A DNA stretch of 64,000 nt from Alphaproteobacteria bacterium (GCA_022826345.1 JAJDVB010000178.1:12053-76052); one strand, 5' to 3'. Positions 44,517 through 53,664 are shown, counted from the first letter of the stretch. Numbers and translations: made by a program. The notes: a model not told the origin generated them from the letters alone.

Positions 44517-47273
44517 CTACTCGGCCGCTTTGGCAGCGGCTTCCACCGGAGTGACGCGAGCGGCGCAGTACTTGAACTCCGGAATCTTGCCGAACGGGTC
44601 GAGGGCCGGGTTAGTCAACATGTTGCTGGCGGCCTCGGCGAAGCAGAAGGGCACGAAGACCACGCCGGCGGGCACACCGGCATCGGCGCGGGCGCGAAGG
44701 CCGATGGCGCCGCGCCGGGTCTCGATCGTGATCGGCGCGCCGGGCTCGATGTGCATGCGCTCAAGCTCCGCCGGTGCGAGATGGGCGACCGCTTCGGGCT
44801 CCAGGTGGTCGAGCACCGCGGCGCGCCGCGTCATCGCGCCCGTGTGCCAGTGCTCGAGCATGCGGCCGGTGGTCAGCACCATGGGGAACTCGTCGTCTGG
44901 CGATTCGTCCGGCGGCACGATCCCGGCGGGCACGAGCTTGCCGCGCTTGCTCGGCGTCGGATAGCCGTCCTCGAAGATCACGTCCTGGCCGGGTTCGTCC
45001 TCGCCCTCGCAGGGATAGGTCACGCCGCCTTCGCGGCGCAGCCTCTCCCAGCTGATGTTGTCGAGGGAGGGCATGCAGCCCTTCATCTCGGCGAAGACAT
45101 CGGCCGGCCCGCCATAGTTCCAGTCGAGCCCGATGCGGCGCGCGATCTCCTGGATGATCCACCAGTCCTGCTTGACGCCGTCGGGCGCGGTAAGTGCGAC
45201 GCGCCCCATCTGGACCTGGCGGTTGGTATTGGTGACCGTGCCGTCTTTTTCCGGCCACGCGGACGCCGGCAGCACCACGTCGGCGTGCCAGGCGGTCTCG
45301 GTCAGGAAGAGCTCCTGGATGACGAGATGGTCGAGCGAGGCGAGCGCTTCCCGCACATGCCGCAGGTTGGGGTCCGACATCGCCGGGTTCTCGCCCATGA
45401 TGTACATGCCCCTGACTTGGCCCTCGTGGGCGGCGTTCATCACCTCGACCACGGTGAGGCCGGCGTTGGGGTCGAGTTCGGCGTTCCAAAATTCTGAGAA
45501 CTCGTCGCGCAAGATGGGGTCGGTCACCCGCTGGTAGTCCGGGTACATCATTGGGATGAGCCCGGCGTCCGAGGCGCCCTGCACGTTGTTTTGCCCGCGC
45601 AGCGGGTGCAGACCGGTGCCGGGGCGGCCCACCTGTCCCGCGATCAGCGCCAGCGAGATCAGGCAGCGCGCGTTGTCGGTGCCGTGGATGTGCTGGGAGA
45701 TGCCCATGCCCCAGAAGATGATCGCCGCCTCGGCACGCCCGTAGAGACGCGCGACCTCGCGCAGCACGTCGGGCTCGATGCCGCAGACCGGCCCCATCTC
45801 CTCCGGTGCGTAGTCCTTAAGATGGTTGCGGAGCTGCTCAAACCCTTCCGTGTGGGCCGAGACGTACTGCCGGTCGTAGAGCTCTTCCTCGACGATGACG
45901 TGCATCAGCGCGTTGAGCAGTGCCACGTCCGTACCGGACTTGAACTGCATGAAGTGGCTCGCGTGGCGGGAGAGCGCCGAGCCGCGCGGGTCGATCACGA
46001 TCAGCTTCGCGCCGCGTTTCGCCGCGTTCTTGAAGAAGGTCGCGGCCACCGGATGGTTTGCGGTGGGCTGGGCGCCAATCACGATGATGACGTCGGAGTG
46101 TTCGACCTGGTTGAAGCTCGCGGTGACCGCGCCGGAGCCGATGCATTCCAGCAGCGCTGCCACCGAGGAGGCGTGGCAAAGCCTGGTGCAATGATCGACG
46201 TTGTTGGTGCCGAAGCCCGCGCGCACGAGCTTCTGAAACAGATAGGCCTCCTCGTTGGAGCCCTTGGCGGAACCGAAGCCCGCGAGCGCGCCCGCGCTGT
46301 GCTCGTCCCGAATTCGCTTGAGGCCCGCCGCCGCCACGTCGAGCGCTTCGTCCCAACTGGCCTCGCGGAAATGGGTGAAGGGATTCGCCGGGTCGATGTC
46401 GATATCGGCCGACTTGGGCGCGTCCTCCCGGCGGATCAGCGGCGCCGTCAACCGGTGCTGATGATTCACGTAGTCGAAGCCGAAGCGGCCCTTGACGCAC
46501 AGCCTGCCGTGGTTGGCCGGGCCGTCCTTGCCGTCCACCCAGAGGATCTTGTTGTCCTTGACGTTGAAGGTGAGCTGGCAGCCGACGCCGCAGTAGGGGC
46601 AGACGCTGTCAACTTCCTTGGCCGGCGTCTCCTTGCCGACCTCCTTGGCCGGCATCAGCGCGCCGGTGGGGCAGGCCTGCACGCATTCGCCGCAGGCGAC
46701 GCAGGTGCTCTCACCCATGGGGTCGTCGAAGTCGAAGACGATCTTGTTGCGCGCGCCCCGGCCGGCCATGCCGATCACGTCGTTGACCTGCACCTCGCGG
46801 CAGGCGCGGACGCAGCGGGTGCAATGGATGCAGGCGTCCAGGTTGACCGCCATCGCCGTGTGAGTGAGGTCGGGGGCAGGCGACTGCCGCGGTTCGAAGC
46901 GGCTCGTCGAGAGACCCATGGTCCCCGCCCAATCCCAAAGCTCGCACGACGGGTCGTGGCTCGACTCCGGCGGAGGCTGATCGGCGAGCAGCAGCTCCAT
47001 CACCATGTCGCGGGAGCGCACCGCACGCTCCGCATCGACGCGGACCACCATCCCGTCCGCCGGCCTGCGGATGCAGGAGGCCGCGAGCACCCGCTCGCCT
47101 TCGATCTCCACCATGCAGACCCGGCAGTTGCCGTCCGGCCGGTAGCCGGGCTCGGGTGTGTAGCAAAGGTGGGGAATGTCGATCCCGTTCCGCTTGGCGA
47201 CCTGCCAGATGGTCTCGTCCGGCTGCGCGGTGACGGCGCGGCCGTCGAGGGTGAAGCGGATGACGTCGCTCAT
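44517..47273 (-). CDS. fdsA: NAD-dependent formate dehydrogenase catalytic subunit (FdsA type)
   Basis: 918 aa molybdenum/tungsten enzyme oxidising formate to CO2 in the cytoplasm. Order: N-terminal [2Fe-2S] domain (CYTPEPGYRPDGNCRVC), His-Cys [4Fe-4S] region, ferredoxin-like pair (CIHCTRCVRACREVQ, CVACGECVQACPTGAL), a [4Fe-4S] site (CPYCGVGCQLTF) and the bis-MGD domain. The active-site stretch VDHCTRLCHASSV has Cys at about 366 where selenocysteine occurs in E. coli FdhF, so it is the Cys form. The start overlaps the upstream fusion gene (ATGA). Maturation genes (fdhD, fdsD) are absent from the window. Confidence 0.92.
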   Translation of the reverse strand: MSDVIRFTLDGRAVTAQPDETIWQVAKRNGIDIPHLCYTPEPGYRPDGNCRVCMVEIEGERVLAASCIRRPADGMVVRVDAERAVRSRDMVMELLLADQPPPESSHDPSCELWDWAGTMGLSTSRFEPRQSPAPDLTHTAMAVNLDACIHCTRCVRACREVQVNDVIGMAGRGARNKIVFDFDDPMGESTCVACGECVQACPTGALMPAKEVGKETPAKEVDSVCPYCGVGCQLTFNVKDNKILWVDGKDGPANHGRLCVKGRFGFDYVNHQHRLTAPLIRREDAPKSADIDIDPANPFTHFREASWDEALDVAAAGLKRIRDEHSAGALAGFGSAKGSNEEAYLFQKLVRAGFGTNNVDHCTRLCHASSVAALLECIGSGAVTASFNQVEHSDVIIVIGAQPTANHPVAATFFKNAAKRGAKLIVIDPRGSALSRHASHFMQFKSGTDVALLNALMHVIVEEELYDRQYVSAHTEGFEQLRNHLKDYAPEEMGPVCGIEPDVLREVARLYGRAEAAIIFWGMGISQHIHGTDNARCLISLALIAGQVGRPGTGLHPLRGQNNVQGASDAGLIPMMYPDYQRVTDPILRDEFSEFWNAELDPNAGLTVVEVMNAAHEGQVRGMYIMGENPAMSDPNLRHVREALASLDHLVIQELFLTETAWHADVVLPASAWPEKDGTVTNTNRQVQMGRVALTAPDGVKQDWWIIQEIARRIGLDWNYGGPADVFAEMKGCMPSLDNISWERLRREGGVTYPCEGEDEPGQDVIFEDGYPTPSKRGKLVPAGIVPPDESPDDEFPMVLTTGRMLEHWHTGAMTRRAAVLDHLEPEAVAHLAPAELERMHIEPGAPITIETRRGAIGLRARADAGVPAGVVFVPFCFAEAASNMLTNPALDPFGKIPEFKYCAARVTPVEAAAKAAE

Positions 47274-48970
47274 GCGAGCTCCTCCGGGAAGTAGCGCAGG
47301 ATCGAGAGCAGCGGGTTCGGCGCGGCCTGCCCGAGCCCACAGATCGAGGCGTCGGCCATGGCGGCACTCAACTCGCGCAAGAGCGGCGCATCCCAGTGGC
47401 CGTTACTCATCATGACTGCCGCCTTCTCGCAGCCGACACGGCAAGGCGTGCATTGCCCGCAGCTCTCGTCTTCGAAGAACCGCATCAGGTTCAGCGCCGC
47501 GCCCTTCAAATCGTCCTTGTCCGATAGCACCATGACCGCAGCCGAGCCAATGAAGCAGCCGTGCTCCTCCAGGGTGCCGAAATCGAGCGGGAGGTCGGCC
47601 ATCGAGGCGGGCAGAATGCCGCCCGAGGCACCGCCGGGCAGGTAGGCGCGGAAGGTGTGGCCGTCGGCCATGCCGCCGCAGAATTCAGCCAACAGCTCGT
47701 TCATGGTGATCCCGGCCGGCGCCAGCTTGACGCCAGGCTCCTTCACCCGGCCGGACACCGAGAAGCTGTGGAAGCCGGAGCGCCCGTTGCGGCCTTCGTC
47801 CGCAAACCAGCGCGGCCCCCGCTCCAGGATGTCGCGCACCCAGTGGAGCGTCTCGACATTGTTGATGAGCGTGGGCCGGCCCCAGAGTCCGACCTGGGAG
47901 GGGAAGGGGGGCTTGTGCCTGGGCTCGCCCCGCTTGCCCTCGATGCTTTCCAGCATCGCCGACTCCTCGCCGCAGATATAGGCGCCCGCGCCCCGGCGGA
48001 GGATGAGCCTGGTCTGGTCAGTGAAGCCTGCGGCGTCGAGCTTCGCGATCTCCTCCAGCAGAACCTCGCGGATGCCGGGATACTCGTCGCGCAGGTAGAT
48101 GTAGCACTCGGCGGCTTCCACAGCCCAGCCGGCGATCAGCGAGCCTTCGAGAAAGCGGTGCGGGTCGGTCTCCATGTAGACCCGGTCCTTGATGGTGCCG
48201 GGCTCGCCCTCATCCGCGTTCACCGCCATCAGCCGCGGGCCGGTCTCGGCGCGGACGAAGCGCCACTTGCGCCCGGTCGGGAAGCCCGCGCCGCCCTTGC
48301 CCTTGAGGCCGCTCTCCTCCAGCGCCGCGATCACGTCGTTGACGGACCGCGCGCCCGACAGGCATTCCTTGAGCACGGTGTAGCCGCCAGCAGCGACATA
48401 GGCGTCGAAATCAACGTAAGGCGGATTGACCGGCGAATGATCCGCTCCCTCGACACAAGCCAGGATCGACGCGACGGTCGCCTGGGTCACGTGGCGATGG
48501 CCCACCTCGGCCACCGGCGCTTCCTCGCAGCGGCCCATGCAGGGCGCCCGCACCACCCGTACCGCGTTTCCCACCGCGCCGGGGAGCGCCTCCAGCAACG
48601 CGGGCGCGCCGAGACATTCGCAGGTGAGGCTGTCACAGACCCGGACCGTGAGCGGTGGCGGCGGGCTCTCGCCCTCCATCACCACGTCGAAATGGGCGTA
48701 GAAGGTCGCGACCTCGTAGACCTCGGCCATGGCGAGGCGCATCTCGGCCGCGAGCGCCGCCAGATGACGGGCCGCGAGGCAGCCGTAGTGGTCCTGGATC
48801 TTGTGCAGGTGCTCGATCAGCAGGTCTTGGCGCCTGGGCTCATCTCCCAGCAGCGCGCGGATCTCTGCCTGCGCCGCCGGGTCGACCTGCCGTCCCTTCT
48901 CGGTGTAACGCGCTCTGCGCCTCCCGCTTCCGGGGTGTCTGGGCGCCTGATTTCCGGCCGATAGGGCCAC
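47270..48970 (-). CDS. formate dehydrogenase diaphorase, FdsG-FdsB (NuoE-NuoF) fusion
   Basis: 566 aa protein joining a NuoE/FdsG thioredoxin-like [2Fe-2S] domain (about 30-185: CDSLTCECLG ... CMGRCEEAP) to a NuoF/FdsB module that binds FMN and NAD (GKGGAGFPTGRKW, NADEGEPGTIKDR, GAGAYICGEESAML) and a [4Fe-4S] cluster (CGQCTPCRVGC ... SICGLG). It passes electrons from FdsA to NAD. Separate genes are more usual, so the fusion is a notable but known arrangement. The N-terminal 25 residues are Arg-rich and of uncertain start. Confidence 0.9.
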   Translation of the reverse strand: MALSAGNQAPRHPGSGRRRARYTEKGRQVDPAAQAEIRALLGDEPRRQDLLIEHLHKIQDHYGCLAARHLAALAAEMRLAMAEVYEVATFYAHFDVVMEGESPPPPLTVRVCDSLTCECLGAPALLEALPGAVGNAVRVVRAPCMGRCEEAPVAEVGHRHVTQATVASILACVEGADHSPVNPPYVDFDAYVAAGGYTVLKECLSGARSVNDVIAALEESGLKGKGGAGFPTGRKWRFVRAETGPRLMAVNADEGEPGTIKDRVYMETDPHRFLEGSLIAGWAVEAAECYIYLRDEYPGIREVLLEEIAKLDAAGFTDQTRLILRRGAGAYICGEESAMLESIEGKRGEPRHKPPFPSQVGLWGRPTLINNVETLHWVRDILERGPRWFADEGRNGRSGFHSFSVSGRVKEPGVKLAPAGITMNELLAEFCGGMADGHTFRAYLPGGASGGILPASMADLPLDFGTLEEHGCFIGSAAVMVLSDKDDLKGAALNLMRFFEDESCGQCTPCRVGCEKAAVMMSNGHWDAPLLRELSAAMADASICGLGQAAPNPLLSILRYFPEELA

Positions 48971-49118
48971 TCACGGTCTCCGACGATGTTGGTCCGCCGA
49001 GCTCGGCGGGCGGTAAGACAAACTGGCCCCGATGCCTAACACCTAGCCGGTCGACGGTCGAGAATTAGTTTGAATGTCGATCCAGGTGCACCGCGTCGCG
49101 AGGCAGTGATCGGGTTGC

Positions 49119-49316
49119 TCAGAATGGGTCCTCGTCGAGCGGTGCGGGTGAATCGACCTTGGTGAGGCTGACCACGGCAGCGTTGATCAGGCGTTTGCCC
49201 GCATTTTCGAAATTCGCCGTCACCCGGTCGCCGATCACTGACTGCACCTGGCCGAGGCCCCAGTCCGGCGCCTGCGGATTCCTGACCCAGTCGCCTGGCG
49301 CGAGGCCCTCGACCAT
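49119..49316 (-). CDS. DUF3553 small protein
   Basis: 65 aa protein with the DUF3553 core: PGDWVRNPQAPDWGLGQVQS and RVTANFENAGKRLI, similar to the small barrel of CarD/UvrD-tail-type domains. The C-terminus is acidic (LDEDPF). Divergent from dksA across a 260-nt gap. Function unknown. Confidence 0.8.
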   Translation of the reverse strand: MVEGLAPGDWVRNPQAPDWGLGQVQSVIGDRVTANFENAGKRLINAAVVSLTKVDSPAPLDEDPF

Positions 49317-49452
49317 TTCATCCCTCTCTCAAACCGCAGGCCGCGAGGTCCCGCTCGCCCCCGGCCATGATAGCCGTGCGATGCTCCGTCGGCCATTTCC
49401 CGGCGTCCCGACACTCCTCACGGTCTCAAGATTTATGAGTAATTCGTTGAAT

Positions 49453-49458
49453 TATAAT
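49453..49458 (+). promoter_or_regulatory. TATAAT -10 hexamer upstream of dksA
   Basis: A perfect TATAAT in an AT-rich patch within GC-rich DNA, about 119 nt before the dksA start. No good -35 at 16-18 nt spacing was found; short inverted repeats (AATTCGT at 49441-49447, ACGAATT at 49474-49480) flank it and could be an operator. Confidence 0.4.
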
Positions 49459-49576
49459 GAAATACTCGCCGAGACGAATTCTTCAACTCGAGCGGGGAAG
49501 AGCGTCGGAATGGCTTGCCGAGGCGCCGGTCCATTTCTATACTCCGCGCCCATTTCAAGGGGGATGCGGCAGGGCA

Positions 49577-50002
49577 GTGGCGCAAGATCGGGTGAAGCTC
49601 CCGGCCAAGTACAAGCCGACGAGCAGGGAAGAATTCATGTCGCCGCGGATGCGGGAGTATTTCCGGCGCAAGCTGGAGACGTGGCGGCACGACATCCTCA
49701 ACGAAACCGACGCGACCCTCGAGAAGCTCAGGCTCGATACCGTGCAGGAGCCCGACCTGGGGGATCGCGCCGCCGTTGAATCGGAACGCTCGGTCCAGCT
49801 TCGCACCCGGGACCGCGCCCGCAAGCTCGTTTCGAAGATCGAGGCTGCGCTCCAGCGGATCGACGACGGCTCCTACGGCTACTGCGAGGAAACCGCCGAG
49901 CCCATCAGCCTCCGTCGCCTGGAAGCCCGCCCCATCGCCACCCTCAGCGTCGAGGCGCAGGAGCGCCACGAGCGCCACGAGCGCACCCACCGCGACGGCT
50001 GA
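49577..50002 (+). CDS. dksA: DksA/TraR-type RNA polymerase-binding regulator
   Basis: 141 aa coiled-coil regulator that modulates transcription with ppGpp. The N-terminal PAKYKPTSREEFMSPRMREYF matches alphaproteobacterial DksA. The coiled-coil tip motif DxxDxA is kept (Asp60, Asp63, Ala65). The zinc-finger region reads YGYCEETAEPISLRRLEARP: only Cys103 remains of the four zinc ligands, as I recall for many alphaproteobacterial forms. GTG 49577 gives the family-like length; an upstream in-frame extension exists. Its last 59 bp overlap the 3' end of the convergent Sel1 gene. Confidence 0.87.
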   Translation: MAQDRVKLPAKYKPTSREEFMSPRMREYFRRKLETWRHDILNETDATLEKLRLDTVQEPDLGDRAAVESERSVQLRTRDRARKLVSKIEAALQRIDDGSYGYCEETAEPISLRRLEARPIATLSVEAQERHERHERTHRDG

Positions 50003-50960
50003 TCGCCCGTAGCGCCGGTTTGGCCAGAGGGTGGCCGTGGCTGGCGGCTCGCGCGAACCATTGACGCGCTTGATCGTCGTCGCGGGGCACGCCGTGGCCG
50101 CGCTCGTAGAGCAGCCCCAAGGTATATTCGGCGAGATCGAAACTGCGCTCGGCGGCAGCGCGGAGGTGGGCGAGGCCGCGCGGCGTGTCGACGGCGGTGC
50201 CGGCGCCGGCGAGGAGCGCCAGCCCCACCCAGTAACGTGCGAAGAGCTCCGCTCGAGCGGCGTCGCGGTCGAGCGGCGCGGCGCGCTCGGCGCGCGTATG
50301 GGCTACGGCGGCCTCGAACCATTCGTCGGAGCCGAAGCCGAGGATGCCAGTTGCAGCTGCCTGCCGCCTGCGCTGCACCGCATTCATGGCGGCGTCAGCG
50401 GCGGCGCTGAACAGGTCGGCGGCGTGAGCCGGATCGCGGTCAAGGACCCTGGTACCCGCGCCGTGGAGCCCGCCGAGCGCCAGCAACCCCTGCGGATCAC
50501 CGGCCTCCGCAGCCGCGCGCAAGTGGCGCAAGGCGGCCACGGCGCCGCGCTCGTGGTCGCGTGCGATCAGGCCAAGGGCGAGGTTCGCCGGCACATCTCC
50601 GCGCGCGGCCATCCCGGTGAGGTGGGCAAGGGCGCCCTCGTGGCCCTGGGATGCGGCGCGCTCCAGCCATTGAACCGCCTCCCGCCGGTCGCGAACGTCT
50701 CCTTCATCTTCGAGGCGCATGAGTCCCAGCAGGTATTGGGATGACGCGTGCCCCTGCACCGCCATGGAGAGCATAACGGACTGGCCCTCCGCGCCCGCGT
50801 TCGGCGTCGCCGTCAGCTGGAGCGCCATGGCGGCACTGCGTTCGATCTCCTGGTCATCGGCCGGCGCCGGTTCTCCCGGGTCCGCCGGGGCTGAGGCCGG
50901 TGCGAGCAGGAGGGCCGCAATCGAAAGCAGCCGCGCCAGGCGGGGCGGGAGGGCGATCAT
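49944..50960 (-). CDS. Sel1-repeat (TPR-like) secreted protein
   Basis: 338 aa protein with a Sec signal peptide (residues 1 to about 26, LSIAALLLAPASAPA) and several Sel1-like repeats, e.g. QYLLGLMRLEDEGD, AEAGDPQGLLALGGLHGAGTR and AEYTLGLLYERGHGVPRDDDQ. Such proteins serve as periplasmic scaffolds for partner proteins. The C-terminal tail is Arg/Gly-rich and lies antisense to dksA. Partner unknown. Confidence 0.82.
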   Translation of the reverse strand: MIALPPRLARLLSIAALLLAPASAPADPGEPAPADDQEIERSAAMALQLTATPNAGAEGQSVMLSMAVQGHASSQYLLGLMRLEDEGDVRDRREAVQWLERAASQGHEGALAHLTGMAARGDVPANLALGLIARDHERGAVAALRHLRAAAEAGDPQGLLALGGLHGAGTRVLDRDPAHAADLFSAAADAAMNAVQRRRQAAATGILGFGSDEWFEAAVAHTRAERAAPLDRDAARAELFARYWVGLALLAGAGTAVDTPRGLAHLRAAAERSFDLAEYTLGLLYERGHGVPRDDDQARQWFARAASHGHPLAKPALRAISRRGGCARGARGAPAPRR

Positions 50961-51025
50961 CGTCCAAGTCTATCACCGGGCCGAACGCGGCCCGAGCCGC
51001 CGGGCGGCGCCCGGCGGACTGGCTA

Positions 51026-51739
51026 TCAGTTGCGAGCGCCGGCGGGAGGGCCGCCCTCGTCCGCCGCGCGCTCCAGGCACCGGCGGTCCCGGATGACGAT
51101 GCCGGCGAAGGGGCGCACGATCTCGATGGTGCCGTCCCGTACAAGCTCGGCGAGAGCTCGGCTCACCGTTTCGGAGGCGAGACCCAGATAGTCGCCGATC
51201 TCCAACTGGCTCATCGGCAGCGGAACGATCCGCCGCCCGTCCTTGTCGTGCAGCCCAATGCGACCATCGCATTCCAGGAGGAAACCGGCGAGTCGCTCTC
51301 GCGCCGTCTTGCGCCCGACCCAGAGAAGTCTTTCCTGCGCCGCCGCAACCTCCCGGCGTAAAGCCGAAAGCAGGCTTTCCTGCAGCGTCGGTGTTTGCGC
51401 CGCGAGTTCTCTCAGCCGTGCGTGGGGAAACGAGCGGACGCTAGTGTGATCGACCGCATCGGCGCTGTATGCGTAGCGCTCGCCCACGGTGAGCCCCACC
51501 AGATCGCCTGGGAAGAAGAACGTCAGGATCTGCCTGCGCCCATCCGCCGTCGCCTTGTAGCCGGCGATGGTGCCGCTCAGCACGCGGTGGAGGCGATCTG
51601 CCCTGTCGCCTTCGAGTGCCAGCGATTCATGCGGCACCAGATGCTTGATGACGCCAATACCGTCGAGCCGGTCGAACCCGGCGGGCGGCCTCCCGGCAGC
51701 GGCCGGATGCACCGCCCGGTTCCTAGCGGCAACGCTCAT
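51026..51739 (-). CDS. fixK: Crp/Fnr-family regulator, FixK type
   Basis: 237 aa transcription factor: cyclic-nucleotide-type beta-roll (about 35-130), long dimer helix and C-terminal helix-turn-helix (LEIGDYLGLASETVSRALAEL). The E-xx-SR core predicts recognition of FNR-like TTGA-N6-TCAA boxes. There is no N-terminal cysteine cluster, so it does not sense oxygen by itself, which fits FixK under FixLJ control. fixJ lies upstream on the same strand with a dyad between them at 51825-51844. ATG at 51737-51739 follows AAGGGA. Confidence 0.85.
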   Translation of the reverse strand: MSVAARNRAVHPAAAGRPPAGFDRLDGIGVIKHLVPHESLALEGDRADRLHRVLSGTIAGYKATADGRRQILTFFFPGDLVGLTVGERYAYSADAVDHTSVRSFPHARLRELAAQTPTLQESLLSALRREVAAAQERLLWVGRKTARERLAGFLLECDGRIGLHDKDGRRIVPLPMSQLEIGDYLGLASETVSRALAELVRDGTIEIVRPFAGIVIRDRRCLERAADEGGPPAGARN

Positions 51740-51824
51740 GGTGATCGTCCCTTACCGCAGCTATTGCGGGCTTCCCGGACGCGTATTTCGTGGTTTTCGC
51801 GTGGCCGCGCAATTGGGGTGGTTG

Positions 51825-51844
51825 CGTAAGGAATTCTCCCTACG
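51825..51844 (-). promoter_or_regulatory. dyad upstream of fixK, candidate FixJ site
   Basis: CGTAAGGA (51825-51832) and TCCCTACG (51837-51844) form an 8-bp inverted repeat with one mismatch and a 4-nt spacer, 85-105 nt before the fixK start. FixJ-type response regulators bind GTA-containing sites upstream of fixK promoters; the match is by memory of the general pattern. Confidence 0.5.
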
Positions 51845-51896
51845 GGGCAGCGCGGATGGAATCCGGTGACGGCGCGCCGCTATGCGCTGCGGGCGA

Positions 51897-52523
51897 TCAG
51901 ATATCGCCCATGTCCACCTGCGCGATCATGGCCATGCGGACCAGGTGCGAGAGGCTGGGTGCTTCCAGTTTCTCCATGACCCGCGCGCGATGCACCTCGA
52001 CGGTACGTGGGCTGATGCCGAGTTCGCGGGCGATGACCTTGTTGGCACTGCCTCGGGCGAGCCGCTCGAAGACCTCACGCTCCCGCGCGGTGAGCCGATC
52101 CAGCCGCCGGCCCACGTCGAGACGCCGCGCCTCGCGGCTCAGCGTCTCCTCCCGCAATGCTAGGGCCTGCGCGATACCGTCGAGAATGGTGCGGTCCGTA
52201 AACGGCTTTTCGACGAAGTCGACGGCGCCCGCCTTGATCGCTTTCACGGCCATGGCGATGTCGCCGTGACCGGTGATGATGATGACGGGCAGTTGCGGCG
52301 CCGCTTCGACGAGCCGCTGCCGCAGCTCCAGCCCGTCCATTTCCGGCATCCGCACGTCGACGAGAGCGCAGGCAGGCAAGGCCTGGGGCAGGGCGTTCAG
52401 GAAAGCCTGCCCCGAGTCGTAGGTATCGACGTCGTAGCCGGCGGCCTCCAGCAGCGCGCTCAGGGAATCGCGCACCGCATCGTCGTCGTCGATGACGGCG
52501 ACGGCCTCGGCCCGGTCATTCAT
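51897..52523 (-). CDS. fixJ: response regulator FixJ
   Basis: 208 aa regulator with a receiver domain (acidic Asp12-15, phospho-acceptor Asp56 in LVDVRMPEMDG, Thr in ITGHGD, Lys in FVEKPF) and a LuxR-type helix-turn-helix (LTAREREVFERLARGSANK, GISPRTVEVHRARVMEKL). It is phosphorylated by FixL when oxygen is low. ATG at 52521-52523 overlaps the fixL stop by 8 bp; a longer frame to 52706 is inside fixL. Confidence 0.93.
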   Translation of the reverse strand: MNDRAEAVAVIDDDDAVRDSLSALLEAAGYDVDTYDSGQAFLNALPQALPACALVDVRMPEMDGLELRQRLVEAAPQLPVIIITGHGDIAMAVKAIKAGAVDFVEKPFTDRTILDGIAQALALREETLSREARRLDVGRRLDRLTAREREVFERLARGSANKVIARELGISPRTVEVHRARVMEKLEAPSLSHLVRMAMIAQVDMGDI

Positions 52524-53664
52524 CGGCCCCGCCCCCGACTGGCAGCAGGAAATGGAAGGCGGCGCCGCCCTCCGGCGCGTTCTCGGCCCAGAGCCGCCCG
52601 CCGTGGGCATCGATGATGGTGCGGCTGATGGCGAGGCCGATCCCCAAGCCGTCCTCCTTGGTGGTCTGGAACGGGCGGAAGGGATTGTCCTCGACGCCCG
52701 GCGCAAGGCCTGGGCCGTTGTCCTTGATATCGACCTGGATTTGCCGGGGGCTCGCCGCCCAGGTCGCGATGCGGATCTTTCGCTCGCCCGGCCCCTCGAA
52801 CGCTTCGATCGCGTTGCGCAGGATGTTGAGCACGACCTGCTGCACTTCGATGCGGTCGATCAGGACGGGCGGCAGCGTATCGTCGAGAGAAAAGATCAAC
52901 TCGATATCGCGGTCGCTCGCGCCGATCAGGGCCAGCGCCGCTGCCTCCTCGACGATCGCGTTGATCGGCTCCAGGCGGCGCTCGCTCTCGTCCTTCTTGA
53001 TGAAGCCCCGCAGCCGCTTGATGATCTCCGCCGCCCGCTCGGCCTGTTGCCCGGCCTTGTCCACGAGGTCAGCGATGGGCGTGGGGTCCACTTCATCGCG
53101 ATCGAGTCGCCTTCGCGCCGCCCGCGTGTAGTTCATGACGGCCGTCAGCGGCTGATTCAGCTCGTGGGCGATGCCCGACGCCATCTCCCCCATGGCTGAG
53201 AGCCGCGAGGCGTGCATGAGTTCCTGCTGGAGGATGCCGGCGCGGCGCTGGATGTTCTCCCGCTCGGTGACGTCGTGGAGAAACCCGGTGAAGAGCCGCC
53301 CCTGTTCGAGCGTGATTTCGCCGATCGCGAGACGCGCGGGGAACGTGGTGCCGTCCTTGCGCCTGCCGACCACCACGCGGCCAATGCCGATGACGCGCTT
53401 CTCGCCGGTTTCGCGGTAGCGCGACAGGTGGGCATCGTGCGCTTCCCGATGAGGCGAGGGCATCAGCATCTTGACGTTCTGGCCCACCAGCTCGGCGCTG
53501 GAATAGCCGAAGAGGCGTTCCGCCGCCGGGTTGACCGTATCGATGATGCCGCTTTCGTCGATGATGACGATGGCGTCCGGCGCCGTCCGGGTGATCGAGC
53601 GCAGGCGTTCCTCGCGCTCCCGTGCTGCGGCGATAGCGGCGGCGCTGCTCCCCGAATCCGCCAT
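52516..53664 (-). CDS. fixL: oxygen-sensor histidine kinase FixL
   Basis: 382 aa soluble kinase with one PAS domain (about 20-135) and no membrane segment. The haem-PAS pattern is clear: MLMPSPHREAHDAHLSRY (probable haem His76) and RVIGIGRVVVGRRKDG (regulatory Arg in the GIGR loop). The H-box is ASGIAHELNQPLTAV with phospho-acceptor His167, and N, G1 and G2 boxes follow (NILRNAIEAFEG, DNGPGLAPG, GLGIGLAISR). It would inhibit its kinase when oxygen binds haem. Coupled to fixJ by overlap. Confidence 0.93.
   Translation of the reverse strand: MADSGSSAAAIAAAREREERLRSITRTAPDAIVIIDESGIIDTVNPAAERLFGYSSAELVGQNVKMLMPSPHREAHDAHLSRYRETGEKRVIGIGRVVVGRRKDGTTFPARLAIGEITLEQGRLFTGFLHDVTERENIQRRAGILQQELMHASRLSAMGEMASGIAHELNQPLTAVMNYTRAARRRLDRDEVDPTPIADLVDKAGQQAERAAEIIKRLRGFIKKDESERRLEPINAIVEEAAALALIGASDRDIELIFSLDDTLPPVLIDRIEVQQVVLNILRNAIEAFEGPGERKIRIATWAASPRQIQVDIKDNGPGLAPGVEDNPFRPFQTTKEDGLGIGLAISRTIIDAHGGRLWAENAPEGGAAFHFLLPVGGGADE

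Noticed and set aside
45591..47294. Long open frame on the plus strand inside fdsA
   Set aside because: Antisense shadow in GC-rich DNA; no family features, while the minus strand encodes all Fe-S and molybdopterin motifs.
48971..49118. FNR/FixK box upstream of the formate dehydrogenase operon
   Set aside because: Only a TTGA half-site was found, without the matching TCAA at the right spacing.
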